Assembly (NCBI GenBank): GCA_916048095.2
Contig: OU696585.1
Span: 4,712,145 to 4,776,144, forward strand
Length of the DNA: 64,000 nucleotides
Direction of reading: 5' to 3'
Source of the DNA: Sacculina carcini
Lineage: Eukaryota; Arthropoda; Thecostraca; Sacculinidae
The notes beneath the pieces were generated by a model. The model was not told the origin of the DNA and ran no database searches. It was given only the letters and a program-made list of their open reading frames with translations. Of the stretch, positions 11,455 through 23,394 are shown one piece after another; within the stretch, counting starts at the first letter, position 1, and each line of letters opens with the position of its first letter. Position numbers and translations under genes: made by a program.

Positions 11455-11945
11455 GGATTGCAGCGAGCGTTTGCAAATGCACAGTGGCGTGCAGAGTGCG
11501 TAGACAAATTGGACATTAAATTAAGTACATCGTCGTGTATGTGCGTGTTCCAGAAGCGTTTTTCGATTGTGTATGTGTAGCTTACCAATATCGTAATTAT
11601 AATTATCATTGATTTTCTATAAGTGTTTGTTTTTCGCTTTTATTCTATACACTTTTGTCATTCAGTTGAGCGATTGCTAGAAACTTCCCTGCGAGAATGC
11701 ACATTTCTGCGAACTGTTCTTGCATAAATTTTAAGCAGCGGAGCGATAGCACACACACACACACACTCACTGATATACACCTACAGGCACACACACATAC
11801 ACACTGACATACATGCACACACATACACACACACACTGACATACACATACGGGCACACACACATACACACACACACTGACATACACATACGGGCACACAC
11901 ACATACACACACACTGACATACATATACAGGCACACGCACACACA
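11455..11945. repeat. Interspersed repeat ending in a CA minisatellite, copy 1
   Basis: Begins GCAGCGAGCGTTTGCAAATG, continues through GTCATTCAGTTGAGCGATTG and ends in units of CACTGACATACACATACAGG type. The copy at 59220-59690 has the same order, so this is a defined repeat about 480 bp long. Its class is unclear. Confidence 0.75.
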
Positions 11946-11959
11946 GAAGTGAAGTGGTG

Positions 11960-14900
11960 AAGAAGTGGTCGATGAATATAAGTACCTGGGAATTATATTT
12001 AATTATAATGGAGAATTCAGGAAAGGTCAATTGGATATTAAAGAAAGAGCCACAAAGGCCATGTATAGTGTTATCGGAACAATTCGTAAACACAGTTTCC
12101 CAGTAGATATACAGTTGCAAATGTACAAAACAGAAGTGGAAAATTATCAACGCTATTTTGGGTTGAGATTTTATTGAAAAAACATATTTACCAGAGCTTA
12201 AGCGCAAAAATGTAGACTTGTCTCGTACATTCAATGAGTATTTCTCAAAAATTGGTTGTACAATAAGTACTTCCAATACAAGTGCAGACTATCGTGAATT
12301 TCTCAAAGAAAATGTCTCAGCATCAATGTTTCTGCGGCCAGTGGAGCAATGTGAAGTGTTGACATATCTGTGTGATATCAAGAGTAATTCTCCGGGGTAC
12401 GATGATATAACTCCCAAACTACTCAAGTATGTGAGTTCGCATATCGTTGTTGCTTTGACACATATTATGAGCCTGACCTTCACAACTGGAATCTTCCCTG
12501 ATGCACTGAAAAAGGCCAAAGTCATTCCAATTCACAAGAGTGGTGATATAAATTATATTTATAACTTTCGTCCTATTTCATTGTTACCTGCTTTTGGAAA
12601 AATATTCGAAAAATGTATATCCAGCCGATTAACTGACTATTTGGAGTCTAACAAATTGCTGACTTCCTCTCAGTTCGGGTTTCACACACAAAAATCTACT
12701 GAAGACGCTATCCTTGTCTTTGCTGGAGAAATATACACGAGCTTGGATCATGGTATGCATGTGGCAGGAATATTTCTGGACCTATCAATGGCATTCGATT
12801 ATCTAAATCATGAAATATTGTTTGCAAGACTTCAGAAGATGGGCATTAGAGGAGTTCCCCTGAAACTGTTCAAAACCTATTTGACGGGAAGAACTCAGTC
12901 GGTGTACTATGATAATCATTACTCATCGTATGAGCAAATTGCAAGAGGGGTACCACAAGGATCGGTGCTTGGTCCTATACCTTTTCTTATTTTTATAAAT
13001 GACATAGTCCAATCTAGCAGCATAGCCAAGTTCACCATATATGCAGATGACACCAGTTTTTTGTTCAGTGACAGTAATCTTGAAAATCTGCATCTCAATG
13101 TCCAAAACGAGCTCCAACGTGTTGTTAACTGGATTGAGTGTAATCAATTGAAACTGAACCTCAACAAAACGAATTGCATATTTTTCCAAAATAGGTCCAG
13201 AAATCTTACTTTTCCTCCAATTTCTATCGATGGTCAATTGATTCGGAGAGTTCAAAATACCAAATTTCTGGGGCTCACTTTAGATGAAAATTTAAATTGG
13301 GGTGAACACATAGATTATGTTTGCAACAAAATTTCAAAATCTTGTGGAATTCTGTACAAAATTAGACCTCAATTAACCAATGAAGTCATGCGCAACATTT
13401 ACTTCACGTTGATTTACGCTCAACTGACGTACTGTGTGTCGATCTGGTCATGTAAGTGGCCATCGTTCTTATTAAAGTTATCGATTGCACAAAATAAAAT
13501 CATCAGGTGCATAATGAACTTGAGGAAATATGACTCAGTTGATCATATTTATTCTTCCATGAAAATAATGAAATTTGAAACAATTTGCAAATTCTTCATT
13601 ATCATGCTCATGTTCCAACATGTGAAACTCAACCAGACAAGTCGCATTTTTATTCATACAAGAAACGAGGATAAGAGAATAAGAAGTCAGTATGATGTGC
13701 AATGCCCAAAATTCCGAACAACGTTATTTAAGCACTGCATATTATGTAATGGCCCTAGAACATGGAACAGTTTGCCGATGGAAATGAAACACTTGAAAAC
13801 CGTCCAAATAACAAAAACTTGTTTTAAGGGTAAACTAAAAAAATATTGCGATGGATTCTGATTTCACAATTGTAATATTAACCCAACTGCTGTACTGTTG
13901 CTGTACTGCACTGTTTGTGCTGTATTGTCGCTATACTGTACGTTTTGTCGAAGATCGTGTCGATGTACTGTAATTTTTGTCGAATATTTTTATAATATTG
14001 TGATTGTTCTTTGTGTATATGTTATTGCAAATATCATGTGTCGTATAACAATGTGATATTATACATGTTCGTTCAAGAGCCGCGGCTCAACGAACATTGC
14101 CACTGTTGATTGTTTATGTTGTTACTGTGTGTGTGATTATTCCGTGGCAATACATTATAAATTACAAAACTACAAAATTACAAAAGTATGATCATGCCGA
14201 TACTGACATATGGGTGCGAGGTGTGGCCAAGCGAGGAAATAAGAGAAATCGAGATGCTACAAACCAAGTTTCTGAATCACGTTTTCTTTGTTCATAAGAG
14301 GGCATGCAATGATATGGTGTATGGCGAAACTGGAATGTACCCCATATAGATCTATATAAAAAGTATGGCATTCAACTACTGGATTCGCATAATATCTGGT
14401 AAAAACACAAAACTCAGTTATATAATGTATAATTGCCTACTTAAGATGTTCAACGACGGAACCTACGTTGCACCGTGGTTATTGTATATACGCAACATTT
14501 GTAATGAGTGCGGGCTGTGCAGCTTATGGACACTGCAGAATATATATAATCCCGTTAGGACAATGCATATGGTTAAAAGAAACCTCAAAGATATATGGAT
14601 TAACCAATGGTATTCGAATATGGCAAGCAAAACGTTGTGCTGTAATTATAGACTATATTAGACGACTTACGAGTTGGAAGATTACCTAATTAAACTCAAT
14701 AAACAAGATCGGATAAACTTAACAAAAATAAGGACAGGTAATCACCGGCTGGCGGTGACTAGAGGCAGCTACAGTGGGACACCACGACATGAACGATACT
14801 GTGACTTGTGCAATGATAAAAGAATTGGAGACGAGTACCGCATGATGATACAGTGTCAGACCCGACTATAGTACAACTGAGGACAAAATATATACCGGAA

Positions 14901-15020
14901 CAATACTGGCAAGTGCAAGCGCAATACACATTTGTCAAACTGATGGAGTGCAAAAGCATTGATGTTATGAAGAACCTTGAAAAATTTGTCGATGAATGCT
15001 TCAAAATGTGCGTTGCATGA
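11960..15020 (+). mobile_element. LINE fragment (reverse-transcriptase C-terminus), split by another LINE
   Basis: First part (11960-12133) codes [17 protein letters not shown] and HSFPVDIQLQMYK. Second part (14183-15020) resumes with MPILTYGCEVWPSEEIREIE, KFLNHVFF, then in shifted frames DIWINQWYSNMASK, NHRLAVTRG and the zinc-finger-like CDLCNDKRIGDEY. This is the thumb and C-terminal region of one non-LTR element family; joined, the parts read without a gap. Stops at about 14349 and 14660 show decay. Confidence 0.8.
12134..14182 (+). mobile_element. LINE with near-complete reverse transcriptase, inserted in the LINE above
   Basis: An open frame of 547 codons (12218-13861) holds the reverse-transcriptase core: [60 protein letters not shown] and the catalytic YADDTSFLF, then thumb motif NTKFLGLTLDENLNWGEHI. 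It belongs to the jockey/CR1-like non-LTR group (inferred). There is no endonuclease domain, so it is 5'-truncated. The 3' end has repeated ACAAAA units. The RT is unbroken and could be recent; mutation LSMAFD for the usual LSKAFD is noted. Confidence 0.9.
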
Positions 15021-15079
15021 TAACCAAATGCGATGGACCTTGCATGGTCTTTGATATGATCGTATGCACTGCTGATAAG

Positions 15080-15590
15080 GACATCGACCAAAAAGAAAAT
15101 TGCTAAATGTGAAATAGCAATCCAGTTTAATCTCGTTTGCAAGCGCGAATATATATATACGTGTATATACACGTATACATACTATACATATACTATAAAT
15201 ACTATACGTATACATATACATAAATTTCGCAAGAGTGACAAACATCAGAATGAGATGAGTAGAAAAGGGGATATTTGACGCTTGCATTCTGCTGCATTGT
15301 GTGTGTGTGTGTGTTCGTTCATGTGTGTGTGTGTGTTTGTGGGTGGGTGTGTGCGTGTGTTTGCATTTGAGGGTGATTCTGTGTGCTAAACTAAACTAAA
15401 ATATATGTTGTTAGACTGTATAAGAAATTTATGTATATGTATACGTATAGTATGTATAGTATATGTATAGTATGTATACGTGTATATACACGTATATATA
15501 TTCGCCCTTGCAAACGAGATTAAACTGGATTGCTATTTCACATTTAGCAATTTTCTTTTTGGTCGATTCCATGTCTCTAGCCAATTTCTG
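15080..15590. repeat. Inverted repeat of Penelope-like 5' sequence with AT loop
   Basis: Arms 15080-15225 and 15426-15590 are reverse complements (both hold CGACCAAAAAGAAAATTGC and GCAATCCAGTTTAATCTCG in opposite orientation) around a 200-base spacer with (TG)n. The coding part MESTKKKIAKCEIAIQFN matches the Penelope-like N-terminus seen at 39813. Confidence 0.85.
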
Positions 15591-15683
15591 ATCGCTCCTA
15601 TCCAGACAACTAAACAACTTCCCTATATTACGTAACGTTTCGGAGTTACCAGACTCCATCATCATCATCACATGCCATATGGT
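15591..15683 (-). mobile_element. Penelope-like element 5' fragment with degenerate hammerhead-like motif
   Basis: On the minus strand it reads ESGNSETLRNIGKLFSCLDR, and the DNA contains GGAGTCTGGTAACTCC then GAAACGTTACGTAATA, like 39861-39904 but with the first core base changed. It is interrupted by the hAT element at 15684. Confidence 0.65.
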
Positions 15684-15954
15684 CAGTGGCAGCGCCAAGG
15701 GGGACTTTGGGGGCTCCAGTGCACCCAGGTGTCCTGGCCCCCGAAATCATAATCATGGACATTTAAATTTCTCACCACTGTAAATGAAACCCTGTAATTA
15801 TGGTTTAAGTCGCGAGGACTGAGTCAGTGAGCCCCAGTCCCTTATTATAATATCATGTAGTCAGCGTTCGAGCGTAGCTCTTCATGTTTCGCCAAACCCC
15901 CTCAACGTTTTCCTTAGACCCCCCTCCATCGGAAAAATCCTGGCGCCACCACTG
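15684..15954. mobile_element. hAT-type MITE, 271 bp
   Basis: Ends CAGTGGCAGCGCCAAGG and TCCTGGCGCCACCACTG (inverted repeats) and is flanked by CATATGGT and CATAAGGT, a 7-of-8 match target duplication. Confidence 0.8.
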
Positions 15955-16376
15955 CATAAGGTCTGCAGGCCGGTGTACCACTTAAACACCAATTATCAAC
16001 ATCATCATATATATGAAATATCACAATGCGCATGTGCATTCGTGCATAGTGGACCTCTGAGAGATGTGAATGGAATGAGTGGAAACGGGATATTGGACGC
16101 TTGCATTCTGCTGCATTATGAGTGTGTGTGTGTCTGCATATGTGCGGGTGAGTCTGTGTATGTGAGTTAAGTAAAAACCCACGTTGACAATGCACCATTG
16201 GCTACATGAACGTTTGTTTGTTGCGCTTGATTTACGGCTCAAAAGTGCATTGCAATTTAATAGATGTATAACATACGTATGCGAGTAAGTATAGTTATAA
16301 GTAACGAAACTACGAGACGCACGCAGTGCGGATGTATTATCGACAATCAACGCACGAAGTGCGGAATTAGTCGCTA

Positions 16377-16378
<2 letters not shown>

Positions 16379-16447
<69 letters not shown>
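16379..16447. repeat. (AT)n microsatellite
   Basis: About 68 bases of pure AT in the intron between exons 10 and 11 of gene A. Confidence 0.95.
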
Positions 16448-16448
<1 letters not shown>

Positions 16449-16551
16449 GTCGTGACTATACACACGTCGTGACTGATCTTATAGTTACTGACGAATAAGC
16501 AATCCGAAAAGTTTGGCTGCAGAAGTGATCATGTATGCTTGTTTTGCTCAC

Positions 16552-16781
16552 TTTTATTGAAAAACCAGGCGGTCCAGGGGGACCTTGGATGCCTGTGGTT
16601 CCTGGTGGTCCCGTTGAGCCTGTTTGTCCATTGTCACCTGGAGGACCATCTAGACCCGGTTCTCCCTTGGCACCTTTACTTCCAGCTACGCCCTGAATTC
16701 CGATTTGCCCAGGCACACCGGTACTTCCTTTCCTGCCGGTTAGACCTTGCTCTCCAGGACGTCCATCCAAACCGTTATTGC
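16552..16781 (-). CDS. Collagen IV gene A, exon 10
   Basis: Starts with GC that completes the split Gly of the previous exon, then NNGLDGRPGEQG through GPPGPPGFSIK. The donor is GTGAGC, between codons. The end GFSIK begins an interruption that the next exon's GDPG closes. Confidence 0.93.
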
Positions 16782-17135
16782 CTTGAATTAAAAATAGTAT
16801 TTTCATATGGTTTGGTTGATGAATCGGTCACCATAGATTTACAGATCATTGTGAAATCGAACATTTTATAAAAAATATGCGCAAAATTATGAGCAATATG
16901 CAACATATTATCAGCGTGTTGATTTACAGCAGCGTGCAGATTTACAGCATAGTATCACTGTGCTTACTGCGCCTACTCTTTGACACACTCTTAGGTCAGA
17001 CCTATGTCTGACCTATTTTCATTTCCATGATCATGTTTCTAATCAGTGAGCATTTGGCGAATCATGAGGCTAGAATATAATCAAGACATGAGAGTAGTGT
17101 TTATAACGGAATTGTTTGAAGTTATCAGAGTATAC

Positions 17136-17367
17136 CTGGAGGTCCTGGTGGACCAGGAAATCCTCGATCTCCTTTTTCACCGGGAGCTCCTCCTGGTCCA
17201 CCACCTGGTGCACCTCTTGGTCCTCGGAGCCCGATTTGGCCATCAATACCCGGTAAACCTGGAGATCCTTTCTGTCCTGGTTTACCATCAAAACCGTGTA
17301 AGCCAGATAATCCCATGTCTCCCTTGTAACCAGGTGGTCCCGTTGGTCCTGGCATGCCTTGAGAGCC
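17136..17367 (-). CDS. Collagen IV gene A, exon 9
   Basis: Seventy-seven codons plus one base, [10 protein letters not shown] to GPPGPP, then the first G of a split Gly codon. The Gly-rich step GGGPGGAPG is a slight imperfection. Acceptor TTCACAG; donor GTATAC. Confidence 0.93.
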
Positions 17368-17632
17368 CTGTGAACGAACAAGTTGAATGCAGGTGCTGTA
17401 AAGCGTTTTTGGTCGTTCCTGTCTTTCTAACTTAGAATCGATTCAAATTGTTTTTATTAAAGATCGAACGTGTTTGCATCGAGAGGCTTGATGAATTCGA
17501 TCAAATATTTTGAAAATTAATAATAAAACTAATACCACTTGACTTCACTATCACATATTATTTTCACATGCGTGGTATTTCAATTCGCTCCATGGTAAAT
17601 TACAGTGTCTTAGTATTTCAATAGTAAATTAC

Positions 17633-17749
17633 CCGAGGTCCGGTTGGGCCGGGAAGACCTTTTTCTCCTTCTGCGCCTTGTGCTCCTGGATGACCAGGGT
17701 TGCCGTCTCTGCCACGATTGCCTGGCATGCCCATGTTTCCCGGTTCTCC
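17633..17749 (-). CDS. Collagen IV gene A, exon 8
   Basis: Thirty-nine codons of perfect Gly-X-Y from GEPGNMGMPG to GPTGPR. The acceptor follows TTTCTAG and the donor is GTAATT. Phase 0 at both ends. No long open frame marks it because it is short, but the Gly periodicity is unbroken. Confidence 0.9.
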
Positions 17750-18273
17750 CTAGAAATATTGCAGTTATTATTGGTTATATGATTTAAATATTACATGCAA
17801 ACGTCTCCTGGCATTCATGGGTTGAGATATTTTTCTGTCGTAGAGCTAAGATCAGTATTTTTATATATTGAGGCGTAGAAACAATGTTAATGCAAGGACC
17901 TCACCTTCAAATGATATTTTTTAATGAGACACGTTATCTAATCTAGTTGAATTGATATTATATAAAAGAGCGTAATATTAAATTTGCCGGATCTGGTAAG
18001 ACATAATTGATAACATAAGTTGTTGTCTTCGTTATATACTCTTTTTTTGGTATAGCTAAAAAGTTTAGTAATTGAACTGTTACTGGTGAGTAATGTTTTC
18101 GTTATATTTGAGTATTCGACCGTTGTGATTCACAACGGAATGATTCTGGAAATTTTTATAAAGGATTGTTTAACTTTACCATTTTTCGAGTTTTTACAAT
18201 TGTAAATTCTTCGGTACCTCTTGAAATTGGTGTTTCTGTCGATGTATGTAGATATTGTCATTGCTGAACATAC

Positions 18274-18426
18274 CTGAGGTCCTCGTTCACCCTTCTTTTC
18301 AGTACATTTTTTTGATAACGATGGACTCCCGGGAGGTCCTGGGTGTCCTTTGTCGCCTTTCTGACCCGGAAGACAACTTCCTGTGTCTCCTCGAGCACCA
18401 TGTAGCCCAGACTCACCAGAAGTACC
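18274..18426 (-). CDS. Collagen IV gene A, exon 7
   Basis: Fifty-one codons, GTSGESGLHG to GERGPQ. It has imperfections GSCLPG and SLSKKCTEKKG that carry two cysteines. Acceptor AG at 18427-18428, donor GTATGT, phase 0 at both ends. Confidence 0.9.
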
Positions 18427-18936
18427 CTTGACAGGGACAGCATGCGTAATGACAAAATACATCAATTCATTAACAGATCTGCGACCCGGGTTATTGCAGC
18501 AGCTCAGCCCACAGGCAAGACATATTTGGCGTGGTAAAGTAGTCAATCTTAGGAAATATTGCTGTTAGAGAAGAGACGGAGGAGTATTCATGCTTTCGAA
18601 ATTTCGGCAGTTTCCCAGCATGCTGTATATATCTTCGCTCATAATAATTATCGTCCAAGTTAGATGCGGTCTTGCCAAGGCTATACGCGCCTATTGATAC
18701 CGTTAAAATCCCAGTAAAATTATTTAAAAGATAAACAAGCCTTACATGCACAATAAGTGGAATAGTGAAAGAGGAGGCGCTCCATGAAAGCGGCCGCTTC
18801 GAAGTCTGAAAGAAGATAATAGCGATTTCAATGTATGCAAAAAAACGTCGACGAAAAATTTCGTTGTGCTGTAGTCGTACCCACACCTATGTGTCATGCG
18901 ATACGGTAGGATTCAGACCAGTTGCGAAATCACTAC

Positions 18937-19206
18937 CAATCGGTAAATGCTGCGGTCATCCATGCCATGCGTTGACAGCAGATAATTTGTCCCATGCAAA
19001 ACGCCAACCTTCTGCCCTTCGCGTAAGATTTCAACGACAGTACGGTTGTGCCCGACCACCAGAATACAGCGGTTGTGCCGACAGACTTTGAGATCACATG
19101 GACCGCAACCTGGTAGTCCCCGATCTCCTTTCCTGCCCTTAGCGCCGATGGTGCATACACCCTCACTTCCCTTGATCCCATTGAAACCTGGGTTGCCCCG
19201 GAGTCC
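18937..19206 (-). CDS. Collagen IV gene A, exon 6, long Cys-bearing non-collagenous segment
   Basis: The first 33 codons are Gly-X-Y (GLRGNPGFNG to GLPG), with one Cys in GVCTIG. They are followed by CGPCDLKVCRHNRC and then non-repeat sequence. The frame stays open to an in-frame GTAGTG at 18936, giving 270 bases, phase 0 at both ends and so compatible with its neighbours. If that donor is right, the exon adds a roughly 55-residue non-collagenous insert with four cysteines. An earlier GT (for example after CILV) would shorten it. The 5' acceptor (CACACAG) is clear; the 3' end is not. Confidence 0.75.
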
Positions 19207-19209
19207 CTG

Positions 19210-20304
19210 TGTGCAAAATGAGTTATTTTCGAGCCAGCTACAATTAGTTGAGACAGCTTCAATTAGATGAGCCAGCTGCAATTAGCTACGAAACGCTGAT
19301 ACCGCGAAATAGTCGAATGATTTTATGAGTATTGGACTTGTGTCATTTTATGGATAGTGACTATATTTTTGAAGCCGAACGTATTAACCAATTCCGCTGT
19401 GATAAAGATTATTGTATTCCTGTCTCCGTTACAACGATAATCTTATCGTCATTGTGGAGATCATTGTAAATGATGGCATGTTATCCTCGAGGCCAGTACA
19501 CGCCGTAAACATCAATGACGAAAGGAGAGGACTATTTGGACGCTGTGACGATATCGTGACGTTGTACCATAATGTGATTCAATTTGGTAACGATGCGTAC
19601 ATGATGAAATTATAAAACATTCATTATTTAGGTTAACATTTATAGTAGTAAGATTGATAATTATAAAAAAGTTATTAGGTTACCAAAAGTTACCTTTTCA
19701 TCGTTAGGTTAATTTTTGCTTTTAGGTTACTATTTCATCGTCAGGTTACCTTTTGTTATTTTTCTTGTTATTAGGTAACTTTACTACGGAGTTTGGTAAC
19801 TTTTTGCATATAAGAGACACAAAAACGGTATAAATCAGGATAAAATAGGAAAACAAATAGAATATCAGATATGAAGATTGTCAAAATGTCAAAATGTTTG
19901 ACTGTTAGGATTTAGTAATTGATATTCACCCAAGTATCTGTGCTACTCGATATTTATATGTTTTTGGGGACGCAGGATAGTGCCATTCCATTTTAGGAAA
20001 TGTCTACGAAACGGAGGTTGTCACGAGGTGTTTGGAGTGTGGGATAGTACGGGGTGTGAGCTCTCTATACCAGATACTGCACTGTAGCACTTGACAATAC
20101 GTATTTACTTGGACAGGAAGTAGTACGTGAGTTTAAGAACGTGAGATAGCGCCGCTTTCCCACGTTTGAAATCAAACGACGAAACAGTGTCACCTCATAA
20201 CAAGACTGTGCATGGAGAGTGCTTACAGGAGGACGGGGGCATTCACAAGCAGAGTTTAATCTCACATTAAGGACTACTAAACCACCCTAGTAGTATTTAG
20301 TACG
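19210..20304. other. Intron of gene A, nothing coding
   Basis: Repetitive AGGTTAC-like words at 19630-19800, otherwise AT-rich. No gene or element could be defined. Confidence 0.5.
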
Positions 20305-21110
20305 ACTAGGGTCGTTCCAAAAGTAATGCCTCTTATTTTTTGACTCCGGTCAAATTAATCAGAGGAAGTTGAAATTTGCACCATATCTTGATTTACCTGT
20401 TACCAGCATATGCTAACATTTTCCTTTCTCTATTGCAAATATTCACGACGTCTTGACAAAAGACGTGTGTCATAGAGACTCATCATAAGCAGAGATGCGT
20501 CATTGAGTTTCTCCACAAGCACACGAATGTACCCATTGACATTCAGCGACCCCTGAGAAAAACTCTTTGAAGCAGACACGGTGGATAAGAGCACACCGAG
20601 GAGATTGGTCTGTCATTTTAATAGCGGTGAAGGTGATGCCAAGAAAGACGGTCCCAAAGACGGTGCACATCACTTTTCCCGCTGATGTTTGTGTCTTTAA
20701 TTTCCTCTATGCTGGAGAGTTCAAGACCGCTTTATCACCCGTGACGGGATGTCACCACTACGAGTCAGAGCCCGAAAGTCAGTCGATGGAATGCCAGCAC
20801 TCGAAATCTCCAGCATAGAGGAAATTTAAGACACAAACATCAGCGGGAAAAGTGATGTGCACCGTCTTTGGAACCGTCTTTCATGGCATCATTTTCACCG
20901 CTATGAAAACGACTGACCCACCTCCTCACTGTGCTCTTATCCACCGTGTCTGCTTCAAAGAGTTTTTTTCAGGCGTCGCTGAATGCCAATGGGTACATTC
21001 GTTTCCTTGTGAAGAAATTCAATGACGCATCTCTGCTTTTGACGAGTCTCTATGACACACGTTTTTTGCCGGTACCCACACCAAATTACAAATTTTGCCA
21101 GATGTCACGA
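20305..21110. mobile_element. Mariner-derived folded-back element
   Basis: Starts GGGTCGTTCCAAAAGTAATG, typical of a mariner terminal repeat, and codes broken mariner N-terminal HTH-like words (EFLHKHTNVPIDIQ). About 20480-20725 is repeated in reverse complement at 20810-21055, so the first part of the element is present twice in opposite directions around a short loop. Confidence 0.8.
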
Positions 21111-21734
21111 TGTGTCTAAAAATATATAAAATACGATTATGAATAAAAGCAGGTGATGAATCTCGACATATTCAAAGGCTATAAATATGGCGTACATTTC
21201 GGCGTGGAAGGCCGTGGCGTAGGAAGACAGGCGGCAACGGAAAACTTCCTGTTACCCATGATGCAAGTGCCTTACCACCACGGCACATTCCACCTTGTCC
21301 TCTCATTTGGATCCATCGGTGTCAATATGAACGTACCCACTGTTGTCATGGCAAAATTCTGCGAACCGGTCCTGAACCTCTCGGTTCTCGGAGGAGAGTC
21401 ATGTGGTGCGCGTATTTCTGTGTTTCATCTGATTATTTTGTTGCGCATTAGTTGTCGATTCATATTATATGTGTATTTCATGCTGGTAAATGTTTATTGT
21501 TATATCTAGATTACTTGTAATGCTTACGAATGTTCCTGAATCGTCGTATGTTCTGCGCAATTAAGGGTTACCTCAAGTATGAGCGGCGTATTAAAAGTTG
21601 AAATGCGTTCTTCCTTTATTTAATTGTAATTTAATTATAGTTTTTATCTCAATTGTGAATCAAGGGCGTGTAGTAGTTACATATACTTAGTCGAAAAATA
21701 TGGTGGAATATTTATGAACAACGTATAGATGTTA
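21111..21734. other. Intron of gene A, nothing recognised
   Basis: A short GC-richer block at 21190-21400 has an open frame without recognisable motifs. No supported gene. Confidence 0.35.
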
Positions 21735-22061
21735 AAGGTTAACAACCTCATGTTACAGCTGCTACACAGGTGTGTCCCGTGCAGCTCGTTGCCACCGCAG
21801 AGATGACCTTCTCCACGATATGGCACCACAAGGACGGAAGACGTATTAGAGAAGGCCACCTCCCCAGAATGCATGGCACAACACATGACTGATATCTGCT
21901 GTTATTTACTGCTGGGTTACTGCAGGTTACTGTTATTTACTGCAGGGGCTGTTGGATTACAGAATTCGCCCAAAGAATTTCTCCTCCGTCTGGTTTCGAA
22001 CCACGAACCTCTCGAGGCGAGGCTCAAGAGGCGGGTATGCTACCACTACACCACGGAGCCC
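21735..22061 (-). mobile_element. SINE copy 2 (minus), full length
   Basis: The minus strand begins with a tRNA-like head: A-box-like GTGGTGTAGTGGTA, then B-box-like GTGGTTCGAAACC. The body holds the shared core GAGAAGGTCATCTCTGCGGTG and the element ends near ACACCTGTGTAGCAGC. Confidence 0.8.
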
Positions 22062-22107
22062 AGCCCTGTTATATTATATTACCTTATATAATGTTTCATG
22101 AACACAG

Positions 22108-22680
22108 TTGAACATGAACACAGTTCTTGTGACATATCTCAGTAAAAATGTTGTGGTATTGATGGACGAATTTATATATTGTATATTTATTTTATATATT
22201 TATATAAATATATTATATTACTTTTTATTAATTTATGTTTATAATTATATTTTATATATTACTTCATGTTTATATTTATATTTTATATATTACTTCATAT
22301 CTATATATTTATATTTAACTACATTATATATATTATATATTACTTATATTTGTTAATTTACTTTGATTATTTGATTTATTACAATTGATACTTTTATTTG
22401 TTTAGCTACATGAACATTTCAACGATATTACTGTTATCGACATAAATTAAAGATATATTTGCGAAGGCAGAGCTGTATTAGTTCGCCACTTATCGTGTTT
22501 TGTCATCTGTTTTTCAATTATTTTTCTAATTTATTCATGAAATAAAAACATGTTAATCATATCATTCATCAACCGTGGACACTAGAGCACTTGGGCACCC
22601 TGAGTGAAATTCTACTATGGGATACAAATGTATAAGGTGAATCAAGTGTTTGCTGTAAACTATCTAATCGTCTCAATTTG
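22108..22680. other. Very AT-rich intron segment
   Basis: ATATT-type low-complexity sequence with no coding or repeat-family signal. Confidence 0.6.
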
Positions 22681-22692
22681 TCAAAATCTTAC

Positions 22693-22841
22693 CGGAGGAC
22701 CGATCATTCCTCGCTCTCCTTTGACTCCCGGATCTCCTCGATGACCATCAGCACCTGGTGCTCCTCGAACTCCGTCTCTTCCTGGTTCTCCTTTTTGCCC
22801 TGTGTTGGTCGGGACAGCAATGGCCGGCTCTCCTTTGCTTC
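22693..22841 (-). CDS. Collagen IV gene A, exon 5 with interruption
   Basis: Begins with GA completing a split Gly, then 49 codons. After SKGEP the repeat is broken by the non-collagenous stretch AIAVPTNT, then resumes GQKGEPGRDG to MIGPP. The donor is GTAAGA. Such interruptions give flexibility to type IV triple helices. Confidence 0.91.
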
Positions 22842-23070
22842 CTGTTCAATACATGCTTTATTTCAGGCTGTTTTGCACATTCGGTGGTTTAGTCATGATG
22901 ATCCATGAATTAAGACGAATTCATAAATCACGATAATTTCATAAATCATATGATGAATCACGTCGGTTCCAGTCAATGGATAAACATAAATTTTTGGGTA
23001 GTTTCTTTAGTGTGCCTTGTTACAATTTTAGTAGAGCACCGATTGTGGAATAACTTAATGATATAATCAC

Positions 23071-23143
23071 CTTTGAGTCCCATTGAACCTGGGTAACCCT
23101 TATGTCCTATAGGTCCTACAGGACCTCTGCTTCCTGGAACACC
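23071..23143 (-). CDS. Collagen IV gene A, exon 4
   Basis: Seventy-three bases coding GVPGSRGPVGPIGHKGYP and on to GLK plus the first base of a Gly codon. The donor is GTGATT. The split Gly codon is completed by GA at the start of the next exon, a phase pattern common in type IV collagen genes. Confidence 0.91.
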
Positions 23144-23394
23144 CTGCAATCAATTTCATACAGAGATAACGCCGAGCAAGTTTTCCAATGTTGTGGTATT
23201 GATGGAAAATTGAGTTCCATTTTATGGTGTTTGACGAATAGGCACTCCACGTTGAAAATATCGTTGTAGTTCTTGATCTGAATGACATTGTTTCATGCAC
23301 TATGCCAAATCGACGTTATACTTAATAATATGCATATAAATACGTTCCTATATATCATACGAAATATTGTTGAACACTCGAAATTTGTTTGATT

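Noticed and set aside
21153-21509. 118-codon plus-strand frame in a gene A intron
   Set aside because: No known motif, no repeat of it in the window and no splice context; left as unrecognised intron.
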